Below, piece by piece: positions 10,976 through 23,295 of a DNA stretch of 64,000 nucleotides. The translations under genes and the position numbers were made by a program. The DNA lies in NCBI GenBank assembly GCA_030710605.1, contig CP092884.1, forward strand, positions 19,821,483 to 19,885,482. Direction: 5' to 3'. Each line of letters opens with the position of its first letter. Position 1 is the first letter of the stretch. The DNA is from Cordylochernes scorpioides. Its lineage: Eukaryota > Arthropoda > Arachnida > Pseudoscorpiones > Chernetidae. The notes below the pieces were generated by a model that was given only the letters and a program-made list of their open reading frames with translations, searched no databases and was not told the origin of the DNA.

Positions 10976-11162
10976 GCTTATATATATATATATGGAAAAC
11001 TTGCCGGGAGGAAATTAATCCATGGAAGCAATGGTTGGTGTTGTGGCTTTGTCACCGACCCGATGCCGCTAGTTGCGGCGACGGTCAATAGATGGCGTCA
11101 GATTCTGACGTTAATTTTGACGGGAGAGGCGACCATTGCTTCCATATATATATATATGTATA
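10976..11162. repeat. Short inverted-repeat element (MITE-like)
   Basis: The left part reads ATGGAAGCAATGGTTGG from about 11024. The right end near 11128-11146 is the reverse complement (GACCATTGCTTCCAT). (TA)n runs lie at 10980-10992 and 11145-11157. There is no coding sequence. Its exact edges and superfamily are uncertain. Confidence 0.45.
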
Positions 11163-11374
11163 GATAAATATAGGGCATATACTGGATATAAATTATTGGT
11201 CAACTAGTATTTCTAGGGGCAACACGCCTCTCTTTATCAGGGCTTTTCTTTGATTTAAACTGATTCACGTGGGTATGCGATCCACTCGCGCTGTGCAAGA
11301 CCAAAGCGAGAAACCATTTAAAGAAAATATTTATAACTGTAAATACATTACTACTTAAAATTATATCCATTATT

Positions 11375-11404
11375 CCTGTAGAAGGGCAGCTTACGCCCGA
11401 AAGC
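11375..11404 (+). ncRNA. Degenerate hammerhead ribozyme motif in Penelope terminal repeat
   Basis: Reads CCTGTAGA, then a stem GGGC...GCCC, then GAAAGC. In an active hammerhead the first box would be CTGATGA, so the AT-to-TA change should destroy the core. The AGCT after GAAA matches the self-complementary stem III seen in other copies. Confidence 0.45.
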
Positions 11405-11815
11405 TCGAATTTATTTTTCAAATAAAGAAACTTATACTTTTTGAATCTTTTCGTTATTATCATTTTTAGTATGCTGGAACAAAATTCTAACAGAAAAACA
11501 TTCAATCGAGCCAGATCATCTTTCTATAAAAATATCGCTTCTCAGACACAAAGTTTGGAGCGAGACGTTTCATTGAGTGATATCCACGGCGCCAATTTAT
11601 AATTGTAACGAATAGTTTTTGAATAAAAACATTTAATCTGGTAAAACCCTGGCGTTGCCTTGGTCATTCGTCTAGTAAAGAAAAAAAATTGGAAGCAAAT
11701 AAATCTACGATTGGAATATTAAATAAATAAAAAATTAAAATACCTACTAATATTTGGAGAATAAAAATAAGAGTGAAACACATGAAGTAAAAATAACGGA
11801 AAATTTTGGTATATA

Positions 11816-13138
11816 CAAGGTGTGATCAATAATTTCCAGGAATGAGACTGGATCACGTAAAATATTCAAAATAATGAAATAATTTTATAAAGAGAACTTA
11901 TAGATGAAACATTTATCAACACGTAGAAAAAAAAAAAAAGATTACACAGACGCACGCGCTCACGTTTTTTTTTTTTTTTTCGAATTTATAAGCTCGAGTA
12001 TATCAGAACATTTTCTTTCAGTATAGACTGTATTGAAAAACAGCGAATCTGCATAGAGTATTGCTTTAAATTAGGGAAAACAGCTTCCAAATAATTTCAA
12101 ATGTTGAAGCAGGCTTTTAAAGAAGATGCCTTATCACAATCGAGGACATTCGAATGGTTTGCTCGATTTAAAGCTGGTCGAACAAGCGTTAAGGATGATC
12201 TACACACTGGCAGACCTTTATCGATAAGAAACCCCGAAAATGCACTCAAAATCAAGTCATCGATCAAAGAAAATCCAAGAATAACTATAAGAAGACTTGG
12301 ATATCTTTTTTGGAACATGCCAAACCATCATAAAGAATGGTCTGCATCTTAAACGAATCCCGGCTAAATTTGTCCCACATCTCTTAAAGAATGAGCAGAA
12401 AGAGCATCGCAAAGAAACGTGTATAAACATGGTCGAAATGTTTAATTCTGATCCCCATTGGCTCAAAAATGTTATCACGGGAGATAAAATATGGGTATAC
12501 GGATATGATCCCGAGACTTAAGAGGCAATCAAGCCAGTGGCTAGAGCCTGGAGAACTAAGATTAAAGAAAGCAAGGATGATCAAATCGAAGCTTAAGTGT
12601 CTTCTTATCACTTTCTTTGATGTGAAGGGATTGCTACACTATGAATTCTTGCCCGTGGGTCAGACCATTAATCAACATTACTATCTTGATGTATTGCGAC
12701 GTTTGAGGGAGGCTGTGCGTCAGAAACGATCCGAAAATGGCATCAGAAAAATTGGCTCTTGCATCATGACAACGCACGGCCACATACGGCCGTCACTGTA
12801 CAACTCTATTTGGCTAAACACGGAATTGCTTTACTACCCCAGCCACCCTATTCTCCTGACTTGCTCCCAACGACTTTTTCCTTCACCCTAAAATTAAAAA
12901 AGTCTTAAAAGGGCGTCGATTTGACTCAATAGCTGAAATAAAGGAGAATACGAAGAATATTTTAAAAAGTCTGAAAGATGAGGATTTTCAGAGGTGTTTT
13001 GTTATCGGGGAAAAAAAAGATGGAACAAGTGTGTAGATAGTGACGATGATTACTTTGAGAAATTTTAAATAAAACTTTATAGTACTTTTGTATTTCTTTA
13101 AATATTTAGCATTCCTGGAAATTATTGATCACACTATG
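11816..13138 (+). mobile_element. Mariner transposon (1.32 kb)
   Basis: Terminal inverted repeats of about 25 bp share GTGTGATCAATAATTTCCAG (11820-11839, and reverse complement near 13114-13134) and are flanked by TA on both sides. The length is typical for mariner. Its right end lies only about 10 bp from the left LTR of BEL-2. Confidence 0.85.
12101..12891 (+). pseudogene. Mariner transposase, frameshifted
   Basis: Starts MLKQAFKEDALSQSRTFEWF with the mariner DNA-binding region (GRPLSIRNPENALKIKSSI). It then changes frame near 12300 and again near 12500 and 12760. The catalytic blocks are still readable across frames: VITGDKIWVYGYDPE, HHDNARPHTAV and PPYSPDLLP, with spacing that fits the mariner D,D34D triad. 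Several frameshifts make it inactive. Confidence 0.85.
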
Positions 13139-13148
13139 TATATCGCTA

Positions 13149-13500
13149 TGTTTGCGCCTAGCTATATAAATAACTTGTCAGGTTGCATTGTTCTATAATT
13201 ATGTATTTTTTTTTTTATTTATGTAAATATATATATGTGTATAAAAAGAGTGAAAGTTATAATAAAGTCAGGCAGTCAGCTAAAACTAGTGAGGCTGTTT
13301 GGTCTTTCCTTTATTCAAACAGCTTGCGGCTACATCGCATCTAGACAAGGTACCGATTATTAGTAGTCAATCCGCCGTCTGGTCATAAAGCACAGTCAAC
13401 ATCAAGTTCTGCCAGATATCGTCAACACCTAAGATCAGACAAAAGGCTAAGGAGCTAGACGGAAGTCCGAGCTAACATTGTTAGGATCCAAGCTCTAACA
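13149..13500 (+). repeat. BEL-2 5' LTR (352 bp)
   Basis: Starts TGTTTGCGCC and ends CTCTAACA. It matches the split 3' LTR (18366-18462 plus about 24318-24599). A TATA-like TATAAAAAG is at about 13237. It is followed by TGGTCCTTATCAAGCCGG, the BEL-type primer-binding region. A 4-bp duplication GCTA (13145-13148 and 24600-24603) flanks the whole element. Confidence 0.85.
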
Positions 13501-16500
13501 TATGGTCCTTATCAAGCCGGATTCTAAGAAGAGCGTGATTCTACTGAGAAAGGAACCTTCAAAACTGAAAACATATCTAAAGCAATGAAAAGCATAAAGA
13601 CCAAGATCCGTTCCCAGATAAGACGAATATATAGATATCTGACATTAATAGATGAAGACATATCGAGAAGCGATCCCCCTAAATTAAAGCTGATAGATGA
13701 AGGTATATCAGAAATAAAAACTGAAACAAAGATCTTATTCGACGAATTATTTGAACAGGAAGAAGTAGATGAAGAGAAGGAACTCGAAAATGATGAAACA
13801 ATTCAAGAGAGAATGGAAAAACTGAAAATAAAGCTTAGGCAGTGAAATTTCCCAAGTTGAATTGCCTCACTTTTATGGAGATGCGAACTCTTGGTTCAAT
13901 TTCAAGGAGGATTCAAAATAACCATAGATCAAAATCCAGGGTTAAATGATCTATAAAAGCTGCAATATTTAGGCTCCGCAGTGAAGGGAGAAGCAGCCAA
14001 CATCAGAAAGCTACAAGCAAACATGGGATACTCTAGTATCCAGATACGACAACAAAAGAGAGTTGGCCTATGCGTAACTGAACAAAATCTTCAAGATCAA
14101 ACAAATAAAGAATCCATCAGCAAAAGTTTTAAGGGAACTCTTAGACACATGTAACGAGTCTGTACGCAATATAGAATCACTCGGATTGGTACAATTCTTA
14201 AGAAACAGAATCGATAAGGACATGAAGCGACAGTGGGAGTTATTTCTTGAAAGACAAGCTAGAAGTCTGCCACAGGGATCAAGATAATATCAAAGTAAGG
14301 AAAATGAAATTCAAAAGGACTATGCAAATGTACACACTACGATTAATACCAATGCTCAAATATGTATAGCATCCAAAGCAGGTCATAGAATCTACAACTG
14401 TAATACATTTAGTACAATGCCTATCGAACAAAAATGGGAATTTTCAAGCAAATCAAAATGTGCTACAATTGTCTAAAAAAAGGTCATGCAAGAAAAAATT
14501 GTTACCAAGGACCAAGAGTGCGACAAAAGGCACCATACATTACTCCATAAGCTTGACACAGAAGGGTTCGAAGCCACAGATATTTACACCTGTAAGTGAA
14601 ATAAAAACCACCAGTATTGAACAAGGAAGTGAACCATCAATCAAGTGCTCTTTGCGACTCTTCGAATAATTCTGGAAGATGAAAATGGTACACAGCAGAT
14701 CTGCCGAGCACTTTTAGATAGTGGATCACAAGTTAGTTTGATCACAAAATAAATTTGTGAGAAACTTGGGCTCAAAGGAGAAACATCAGGACGCTCACTT
14801 AGGGGTATTTGAAATAATCGCCCAGAGGTCATCTACATCTGTTAACTTGACATTCAAATCAATTTATAGATCCGAAAATTACGAAACGAATGCTCTAGTA
14901 ATGAAAGTCTTAACAACTGAAATTCCAAACTTCAAATTGGAAGAAGCGACCTGGATCATGCAGAGAGGCCTTGAGTTGGAAGACCCTCAGTTCCATATTT
15001 CGGCACCTATCGACATTATTCTAGGTGCAGATATGTACGCATATTTGATGCATAGAGAGAAAAAAAATGTTGGGAAGGAACCGGCCTATAGCAATGTAAT
15101 CAAAGCTTGGTTGGATTCTAATGGGCAAAGTAGACAGCTCTTCGAACTATAAAGGTGGACCGTGCAGCTTTACGGTTTAAACAACAACAGAATTAGGTCT
15201 GGTGAGAAATTTCTGGGAATTGGAGTCAGTGCCGTCATTACAAGACCAGAATCCAAGGGAAGAAGATTACGAAACTTATTACATGAAAACCTATTCCAGA
15301 GACTGCCAAGGAAGATACAATGTGAAACCTCTATTCAAAGGACAGCCCTCTCTGCTCGGACAGTCAAGATAGAAGGCCTTTGCTAGGTTTCTAGCATTAG
15401 AACGAAGATTGCTGAAAACTCCCAAGGGTCTATTAACAGTACAAAGAGTTCATGAAGGAATACGAGGCATTGGGTCACATCGAGTTAGTGCCAATTCAAG
15501 AAATAATCAGCGACCCATCGACATGTTATTACATGCGCGCCGCATCATGGAGTTGAAAGAGAACAATCTACAACTACAAAATTAAGAGTGGTCTTCGATG
15601 CATCGGAAAAACCTAATTCTGGTACCTCATTAAACCAAATATTGGAAAACGGACCAAAGATCCAAAAATATATATTTTCATCCTGAGGAGATTCAGAATA
15701 CATCCAATTTCAATTACTGTTGATATAGAAAAGATGTTCAGGCAAGTGAGAATTCACCCCGAGGATTCAGACTACCAACGCATATTATGGAGACAAACAC
15801 CAGAACAACCTGTAGAAGATTATAGGTTGTTAACAGTAACATACAGGACTACATCTGCTCCCTTTTTGGCTATTAGGACAATACAACAGCTGGCCAGGGA
15901 TGAATGCGAAGAGTTTCCAACGGCGTCAAGGGTCGTAATGAGTGATTTCTATGTGGATGATCTCTTAACGGGAGTATCCTCGAAACAGGAGGGCGAGGAG
16001 TTGATAAAGCAAATGAAAAGTCTGATGTCAAAGGGAGGTTTCGAGATTAGAAAATCGAAATCCAATTGCCATGAACTTGTGTCCCAAATGGATGAAACCG
16101 AGACTGGATTAGGTGTCGCCGCTTCGTCAAGAGTTTTAGGAATTCTTTGGGATAACTCATGGAAGCTTTCAGGATCAATATAAATAACCCTGGTGAAGTA
16201 AAATAACAAAAAGGGATATTTTGTCCAAAATTGCTAGGATATTTGATCCAATGGGCTTCCTTTCACCCCTTACAGTCGCCTTGAAAATATATAATGCAAG
16301 AACTACGAAAGGGAAAGTTGAGTTGGGACGAGCCCATTCCAGAAAAATGGGGAACAAGGTGAAAATCCATCCGTGACGAAAAGTTAAGGTGTCACTTACC
16401 GCTACGAAAACAAGAGTTGCCCCCCCCCCCTGTAAAACCTGTACACTTTTAAGATTAGAGTTGTGTGCCACTCATCTTCTGCCGCGGCTTTATAGGTCTA

Positions 16501-18365
16501 TTATAGATTCAATAAAATTGCCACTAGATGAATTTCATCTCTGGACGGATTCTCAAATAGCACTTTGCTGGATAAAATCGGATCCTAAGAGATGGAAGAA
16601 ATTTATAAGTCATCGAGTTATGAAAATACAGCAGTTGACAGAATTAAAATACTGGGGTCACGTGTCTGGGAAAGATAATCCAGCCGATTGTGAGTGGAGA
16701 GGTCTAAAGCCAGCAGCACTGATAAAACATGAACTTTGGTGGCAAGGACCTTCGTGGTTGAAGGATGACTGTGTTGACCAAATTTGGGAGATCTCAAACA
16801 GTGATCTTCAAATTCAAAAGCAAGAAGAGGTTGTGGCGTTCTGCCATCTCCAGACGACGAGCGCTCCAGAATACTTCCTGAAATACTCGTCCTTCACAAA
16901 ACTGAAAAGAGTCACAGCTTGGTGTCTGAGATTTGGAACAAATTACCAACGAGAAAGTAAAGGAAGAGAATATGGCTGCTTGACAACAGCTGAGATGAAC
17001 CGTGCTATAGTGGTTAATTGTCAAGTTGGTACAATGTTCCGAATTTCTTCATGAAATTCAATCGCTGAATGATCGGATTCAGCTTCCGAATAAGAATAGA
17101 ATCTTGGATTTAGGGCCATTTTTGGAAGAGGGCCTACTTAGGGTTGGAGGTCGAATTCAGGGATCTAATTTATCATCCAGCCAAAAATATCCTATGATCT
17201 TGCCTAAAAACCACCCTATCACCAGGTTAATCATACAGGAATATCATCAAAGATATCTCCATGCGGGCCCTCAATTGGTTTTATCGCTAATACGAAATAA
17301 GTATTGGATACTGGGAGGCAGATATATAGTAAAACGGGTAGTCAAAAATTGCCTGATCTGTTTTAAAACTCAGAGCTCGAACAACCAGGAAAAATCTCGC
17401 ATTATAATGGGAGACTTACCACCTGATAGAATAAACCCTTCTAGACCTTTCCTTAAAACCGGGATAGACATAACGGGTCCATTCGATCTGAAACCCAGCT
17501 TTATCAGATCCAAAAGCCTGATTAAATCATATGTCGTGTTGTTTGCCTGTTTTGCTGTAAAGGCAATCCATCTTGAGATCGTGACCAGCCTCTACGAACT
17601 CCTTTATAGCAGCCCTAAGACGATTCATTTCAAGAAGAGGAAAGCCGTCCGACATTTATTAAGACAATGGAACAAATTTTAAGGGCGCTCAAAGAATTTT
17701 AAGAGATCATTTTGAAATAATAAATGCAACAGAAACTAGAAAATTTATTTCGGAAGAAATAATTACGTGGCATTTTATACCGCCATCCGCCCCACATTTT
17801 GGAGGCCTATGGGAGGCTAATATAAAGAGTGTCAAAGGCCATCTAATCAGAGCTGGCAGGACATCGCTGATGAACCTTGAGTAATTTTCAACTTTGCTTT
17901 GCCAGATCGAGGCCTGCTTGAACAGTCGGGCTCTCGTAGAGTCAATTTCAGACCCGAATGATATTCAAGCATTGACACCCGGACATTTCCTGATATGTGC
18001 GTCCATGATTGATATACAAGAACCAACTTCTGCGGACCAAATTAATTTAACATCGAGGTGGAGTCTGGTGCAAAAACTAAGAAATTCCTTTTGGAAAAGA
18101 TGGTCCAGAGAATACATTAATTCTTTACGACAAAAGGGAAAATGGAGGCAAAATCAATCAAATCTAGAGTTAGATCAACTGGTCTTAATAAAGGAAGATG
18201 GTATTCCACCAATGCGATGGCGGTTTGGAAGAATAATTGAAGTGTTTCCAGGTACCGATAAAATGGTGCGAGTCGCACTCGTCAGGACAGCCGAAGTTTT
18301 CAGGAGACCAATCTCTTCCCTTTACGCCTCGAGATCTGAACTGAAGTTCAGCGGTGGGGGGAGTA
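13501..18365 (+). pseudogene. BEL/Pao Gag-Pol of BEL-2, multiply frameshifted
   Basis: Gag begins with MKSIKTKIRSQIRRIYRYL (13585). Downstream in varying frames come a CCHC knuckle (CYNCLKKGHARKNC near 14460-14500), protease LLDSGSQVSL near 14708, reverse transcriptase with YVDD (15950-15961, open 15734-16183), RNase H (16389-17054), integrase with HHCC and catalytic core (17026-17682), and an integrase tail (17894-18415 reaching into the LTR). Many frameshifts and stops separate the blocks, so it cannot make a polyprotein. The order and LTR structure show that it was once full-length. Confidence 0.85.
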
Positions 18366-18462
18366 TGTTTGCGCCTAGCTATGTAAATAACTTGCCAGGT
18401 TGCAGTGTTCTATAATTAGGTAAATTTTTATTTTTTTCTTTTAATTTATGTAAATATATTAA
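18366..18462 (+). repeat. BEL-2 3' LTR, left part
   Basis: Starts TGTTTGCGCCTAGC as the 5' LTR does, and follows it for about 97 bp up to a TA-rich stretch where foreign sequence begins. The rest of the LTR resumes near 24318. Confidence 0.85.
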
Positions 18463-18658
18463 TATGAAAAAATAGTACAAATATGATATTTTACTGGGAT
18501 AAGGTGCATAATTATGAAAAAAGGCATCTCCTTATCGTGCAACTGAAAGTTGCTGATGACTTGCACCATCTATCGGAATAAATATCAACTATTCTCGTTG
18601 ATTTTTAATTATTCCAGAATTGGCCAAATACCTATTCTTGATTAATCAAGAAAATCTA

Positions 18659-18700
18659 ACCACGGACGCGTTTCGGGCTGTTGGCCCTCATCAGCGTGGT
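18659..18700 (-). ncRNA. Hammerhead ribozyme, left arm of foldback element
   Basis: On the minus strand: ACCACG, core CTGATGA, stem II GGGC-CAACA-GCCC, GAAAC, palindromic ACGCGT ending in a GTC cleavage triplet, then CGTGGT. Stem I (ACCACG/CGTGGT) pairs over 6 bp. All core residues are present. The very short, self-complementary stem III fits the dimeric hammerheads known from Penelope elements and retrozymes. Confidence 0.85.
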
Positions 18701-19884
18701 GTAAGCTGTACCTCAACGACCAAAAAGAAATTGGTCATTTAAGGCATCCTGAAAAATCATGAAACGGGTAGATAAGGCCAGAATTGCGTGAGACCGCGAC
18801 ACAATGTGAAAAAAAAATAGTACAAATATGATATTATACAGAGGGTGTTCACACTTATAGGAAACGAGCGCCCGGTGTAAAAAAGGAACTATTACTTTAT
18901 TTTAAAAAATCAACAACGTGGGATTCGAAAAGGCTTAAGCTAATTCTAACACGCTATACATTTCTTTTGTTATTTAAAAAAAATGCCCTTCAAATACAAT
19001 AATTTCATAAGAGGTTATATTTTAGGACTTTCCAGAGCTAATCTTACCTATTTGAACATAATCAAAATATGCAAACAAGATGATATCAAGATTTCTAAAA
19101 AATGTATTTATAATATTATTCATGACAAAAATATCAAGCTTTTATTCAAAGCACCTACGGAGAAATGGACAAAAGATTATCACCCTATATCTGTGAGAAC
19201 TCCTGCAACTGTCAAAAAGTGAAAAAATATATTACAAAAGAAAATCCTATGCCACAAAGAGATATAGCCAAATTAATAGGAACATCAGTGTCAACAATAA
19301 ATAAAATAATAAATAAAGATTTAGGCCTAAAAGCTACAAAAAAAAACATGCGGTTCACAAATTGTTTCAGAGCCATTATTCGTCAGCGACACACTATCAG
19401 CAGATATTTTTATGAAAATTTCTTGGCTGCTGAAAGATGGAAATTTATTGTTACATATGACGAAGCATGGGTATATTTAACCGATGGCGACAGAAAAAGA
19501 GCTATATACTCTCAAAAAAGGGTGGAAAAATCTAGGCCAATTTGGTTGAAGGAATGTGCCGAAAGTTACCCCAAAGGATTTATGGTGGTATGCGGTATAT
19601 CATATGAAGTAAAATTAAAAATAAGAAAAGTTGAAAGAAATGCCAAAATAAACTCGGAGTACTATCGAAACAACATTTTAGAACCTATATTTTTAAATGA
19701 TATTCCCTCTATCTATGGAAAACAGAGCAACAAAGTCTGGTTTCATCATGATAACGCCACAAGTCATACCTCATCTTCAACCCAAACTTATTTACTATAA
19801 AAAACCTAAATAATTGCAATCAGTAATTTGATGAATGAAAGGAAGAAAAAATCTTTTTGCAACAAGTTTCTTTATTCTGAATGT

Positions 19885-19918
19885 GGCAAGCTTTCAGGCG
19901 TTAGCCTATCATCAGGCC
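19885..19918 (-). ncRNA. Hammerhead ribozyme in left terminal repeat of PLE-1
   Basis: On the minus strand: GGC, CTGATGA, stem II AGGC-TAAC-GCCT, GAAA, palindromic AAGCTT, GCC. Stem I is GGC/GCC. Hammerheads are an established feature of Penelope terminal repeats. Confidence 0.75.
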
Positions 19919-19992
19919 GATTTCGCAAATATATATAAAATAATACAAAATCTAAACTATATATAGGCGTATTTAACCTCCGTTGCAAACAA

Positions 19993-22208
19993 GTGAGGTT
20001 TATACCTCCTTCCTTGCGAATTAAGGATCCTGTGAATAATCATTTTTCTCGGGAAAAGATTATAGAATACAGACAGAGTCTCTTACGAATGAGAATCAAG
20101 GGATGCCATTCCTCCATCAGATTCTTTGGAAAAACCATCAAACAGTTAATAGCCTTGATCATAGATAAAATCCCCATTCATGAATTAACAGATCTCATCA
20201 TTAGAACCACCAGGGCAGTAAGGGAACAGGATAATTCTATTCACATGAAACATGAAAAGACACTCCAACACTGGTCCAAAAAGTATGGCTGTCCATACAA
20301 AAATCACTCTAATCAAATTGTTAATCTAACGGAAACCAAGCTTTCTGAAATAGAAATGGATGTTCTTGTGAAAGGACTCAAGTTTAGGATGCCTAATCGA
20401 ACAGACAATTACCTCACCAAGGAGCTGTAGAGACAGCTATATCGTCCTTCAAAAATACTGAAAAGAATGAGATCAGGAACTTGGTTGCCAGTAGGCTATC
20501 TAGCAGAGAGAACAAATTAGATGTCAAACCCAATAGAGAGGAAATGATCGCCATTAAACAACTCAAAAATAATGCTGATCTTGTGATTACAAAATCAGAC
20601 AAAGGAGCCAACACGGTTATCATGAGCAGACTTGACTATGCAAAGAAAATCCACAATATTTTAGATGATGTAAGTGTCTTCAGACAGATCGACCTAACCA
20701 CTAATTCGAAAACAGTAGCCCTGTTTAAGCGTAAACTGGCATCCTTAAAGAAAGAAAAACTAATAACCGACGCCCAATTCAAAGAATTCACATCTTCCAC
20801 CAACCGAATCCCTTACATCTATGGGTTACCGAAGCTACATAAGGAGGATATCCCTCTGAGACCAATAATAGCGTACCATCTTTCGCCAGCTATGCCACTA
20901 TCAAGGTTCTTAACTTCATTCCTGTCTCCAGTGATACGCCCTTACAATTCCTTTTCCATCAGTAACATACCTGATTTCATCATTAAATTACGGAATTCCA
21001 AACCAAATCCGGGATGTATCATGGGCTCCTTTGATGTTGTATCCTTGTTCCTTAGCTTACCGCACAATCTAATTGTGGAAAACCTGAAAGAAATACTGGC
21101 CCAAAATTCTACTGATTCCATTGAAAACAATAGGGTCGTCACTTTATTCCAGCTCTGCCTTTCATTGAATAATTTCAAGTTTGAAGATTTAATCTACCAA
21201 CAGATTTGTGGTTCCCCTATGGGGAGCCCACTTTCATTGATAGCGGCTGAAATTGTCATGTTGAAAATAGACAAGTGGATCACTACCTTCAAACACCTTG
21301 GCATAAAAAGATGGCACCGCTATATTGATGACATCTTTTGCGAGTTTGAAGAGGACAAAGGTAACCTGATTTTAAACACTCTGAACAGTTACAACCCCCA
21401 AATAAAATTCACTATGGAGACAGAAACAGAGGCCGCCTTGCCTTATTTGGACATACTCATCCTCAGAACCGAACACAAATTCCATTCTACCGTTTATTAT
21501 AAGAAAGGAATAGAGCCGTCATATCTCAATTTCAACTCATTTGGCCCGATAAGTCACAATATTTCCATAGTTAAAACATTGACAAAAAGAATTATTACGC
21601 ATTGCTCCCTTCCAGGCTTCAGAAAGATTGAAAAGAGCAACATCATCCGAAACCTCCAGAGATATGGATTCCCAGCCTCATTTGTGATGAAACACACTTA
21701 TAAAGGGTTCCTTCCCCGAAACCGGCAGGTATATCGATCTAATTGTTATTTGCAGTATTCCCCTACTAATCAAAGGCTAGCAGATGTTTTGAGGAAATTT
21801 GGGATTAGGCCTGTTTTTGTAGGCTCTCGATCCATCGGCCAATTAGTCAGACATCCAATCACGAAATCTCAAGTTAAGACAGAACCGAGTGACCAACAAA
21901 ATGCGGTTTATTCATTATCTTGCCAACAATGTACCGCTTCTTACGTGGGGGAAACCGGCCGAACTGTCGGTACCAGAGTTAAAGAGCACATCAGGAACGT
22001 AAGGAACCAAGATAGCAGATCTTTTATTTATCAACATGAGGATTCTACTGGCCACCATTTCAACCAACAGGACGTCAAGTGTTACTTCCGGAATATATTC
22101 TCCAAACACAATAGACTTATACTGGAATCCTTGGTTTCGAACGATAAAAAGAGCATTAACAGAAGGATCGATATACCACAGCAGTACCTTCATATATCCC
22201 ATAGCTAA
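19993..22208 (+). pseudogene. Penelope reverse transcriptase with GIY-YIG endonuclease, one frameshift
   Basis: An N-terminal block (19993-20430, no ATG needed: the frame is open upstream) continues after a single frameshift near 20420 into a 575-codon frame ending at 22208. Motifs are GLPKLHKEDIPLRPI (20821-20865), SFDVVSLF, GSPMGSPLSL and the polymerase signature RYIDD (about 21320). At the C-terminus lies GIY-YIG endonuclease sequence (YSLSCQQCTASYVGETGR, 21910-21962). Penelope enzymes use the endonuclease to nick target DNA and prime reverse transcription. With one indel only, this is a young copy, but as read here it is not translatable in one piece. Confidence 0.9.
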
Positions 22209-22490
22209 ATTAGTTGTATAAATTCATAGTCGGTTTGTTTATTTTGTCTTATTGTAATTTCCGAATCTTATTTTAGTCCTTTTTATGTAATCTTAGCGTA
22301 TCTCAAATTTCATAGTTTTAAATTTGTTTTTAAAAAAATTTTTAATTTAAGTTTTCGGCACATTTGCATGTATCGGTGTATACGATATATTTTATTACAA
22401 TTTGTTTATTTCCGGTATGATCAGTTCTACGCCTATATATAGTTTAGATTTTGTATTATTTTATATATATTTGCGAAATCGGCCTGATGA

Positions 22491-22514
22491 TAGGCTAACG
22501 CCTGAAAGCTTGCC
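22491..22514 (+). ncRNA. Hammerhead ribozyme in right terminal repeat of PLE-1
   Basis: Identical core to the left copy but on the plus strand: GGC CTGATGA, stem AGGC/GCCT, GAAAGC, GCC. Confidence 0.75.
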
Positions 22515-22929
22515 ACATTCAGAATAAAGAAACTTGTTGCAAAAAGATTTTTTCTTCCTTTCATTCTCCAAACTTATTCCGAAGATCTAAGGCAAAGAAC
22601 AGGAATCAACACTATTCCAAAGAACAGAACCCCTGTAAAATCTCCTGATTTAGCCCCGATGGATTTTTGCATTTTTGGATGCCTTAAAAGAGCACTTGGA
22701 AAGAGACATCCTAGGACAATTGAAGGTCTCTGGAAAGTGGTAAAGGAAGAATGGGATCTTTTGAGTATGACCATGATCAGAAAGTGTCTGCTATCGTGGA
22801 AAATCAGGTGCCGTTCTGTAAATAAACAAAAAGGCTTTCAAATAGAACATTTGAAAAATTGCAAATATGGTGTTAATTTTTAATATTTTATAATAAAACT
22901 TGTTTCCTATAAGTGTGAACACCCTCTGT

Positions 22930-23164
22930 ACTGGGATAAGGTGCATAATTATGAAAAAAGGCATCTCCTTATCGTGCAACTGAAAGTTGCTGATGACTTG
23001 CGCCATCTATCGATGAATGGGTATTTGGCCAATTCTGGAATAATTAAAAATTATCGATAATAGTTGATATTTATTCCGATAGATGGCGCAAGTCATCAGC
23101 AACTTTCAGTTGCACGATAAGGAGATGTCTTTTTTTAATAATTATGCACCTTATCCCAGTACAA
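22930..23164. repeat. Central palindrome of the foldback element
   Basis: Two arms of about 84 bp (22930-23013 and 23077-23164) are near-perfect reverse complements, starting TACTGGGATAAGGTGC and ending with its complement, with a spacer of about 60 bp. It could form a long hairpin. Confidence 0.8.
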
Positions 23165-23295
23165 TATCATATTTGTACTTTTTTTTTTCACATTGTGTCG
23201 CGGTCTCACGCAATTCTGGCCTTAACTACCCGTTTCATGATTTTTCAGGATGCCTTAAATGACCAATTTTTTTTGGTCGTTGAGGTACAGCTTAC

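Larger units (their letters stand above)
10623..11460 (+). mobile_element. 5'-truncated Penelope-like element with 12-bp target duplication
   Basis: Flanked by CATTTTTAGTAT at 10611-10622 and again at 11461-11472. At 10660-10830 the plus strand encodes the C-terminal tail typical of Penelope endonuclease domains (LILEALISSKYNSINRHIDIP), comparable to the tail of the larger Penelope at 22130-22200. The rest is non-coding terminal repeat with a damaged hammerhead motif. Too short to be active. Confidence 0.75.
10393..11675 (+). mobile_element. Helitron A, 5'-truncated, interrupted by a Penelope insertion
   Basis: Sequences at 10393-10622 and 11461-11675 match, in order, the intact Helitron at 28870-29469. 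The 3' end shows the family hairpin region (GTAAAACC..., GGCGTTGCC) and ends CATTCGTCTAG followed by T. The gap between the two matching parts is filled by a Penelope fragment. No Rep or helicase domain is present, so it is non-autonomous. Confidence 0.75.
19793..22567 (+). mobile_element. Penelope-like element PLE-1 with inverted terminal repeats
   Basis: Flanked by an 11-bp duplication CCAAACTTATT (19782-19792 and 22568-22578). Terminal repeats of 139 bp are in inverted orientation (19833-19971 and 22428-22566), each with a hammerhead. A 40-bp extra tail lies at the left end. Internal coding region is 19993-22208. Confidence 0.9.
18983..22883 (+). pseudogene. Tc1/mariner-type transposase split by Penelope
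   Basis: First part 18983-19222 (MPFKYNNFIRGYILGLSRAN, helix-turn-helix) is followed, after a frameshift near 19215, by 19220-19792, which includes VTYDEAWVYL and HHDNATSHTS. The third catalytic block, SPDLAPMDFCIFG, lies beyond the insertion at 22640-22680 and the frame ends at 22883. Removing the insert and one copy of its 11-bp duplication keeps the reading frame, so the insertion hit a transposase that already had, or later gained, one frameshift. Inactive. Confidence 0.85.
18839..22928 (+). mobile_element. Tc1/mariner-type transposon carrying a Penelope insertion
   Basis: Ends are CAGAGGGTGTTCACACTTAT at the left and its reverse complement at the right, flanked by TA. The identical host repeat resumes on both sides. 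The 4.09-kb length includes a 2.78-kb Penelope, so the original transposon was about 1.3 kb. Confidence 0.85.

Noticed and set aside
11200..11240. Second hammerhead in the Penelope fragment (minus strand, CTGATAA near 11237)
   Set aside because: The first box is not CTGANGA and no convincing stem II forms, so support is too weak to list as a feature.
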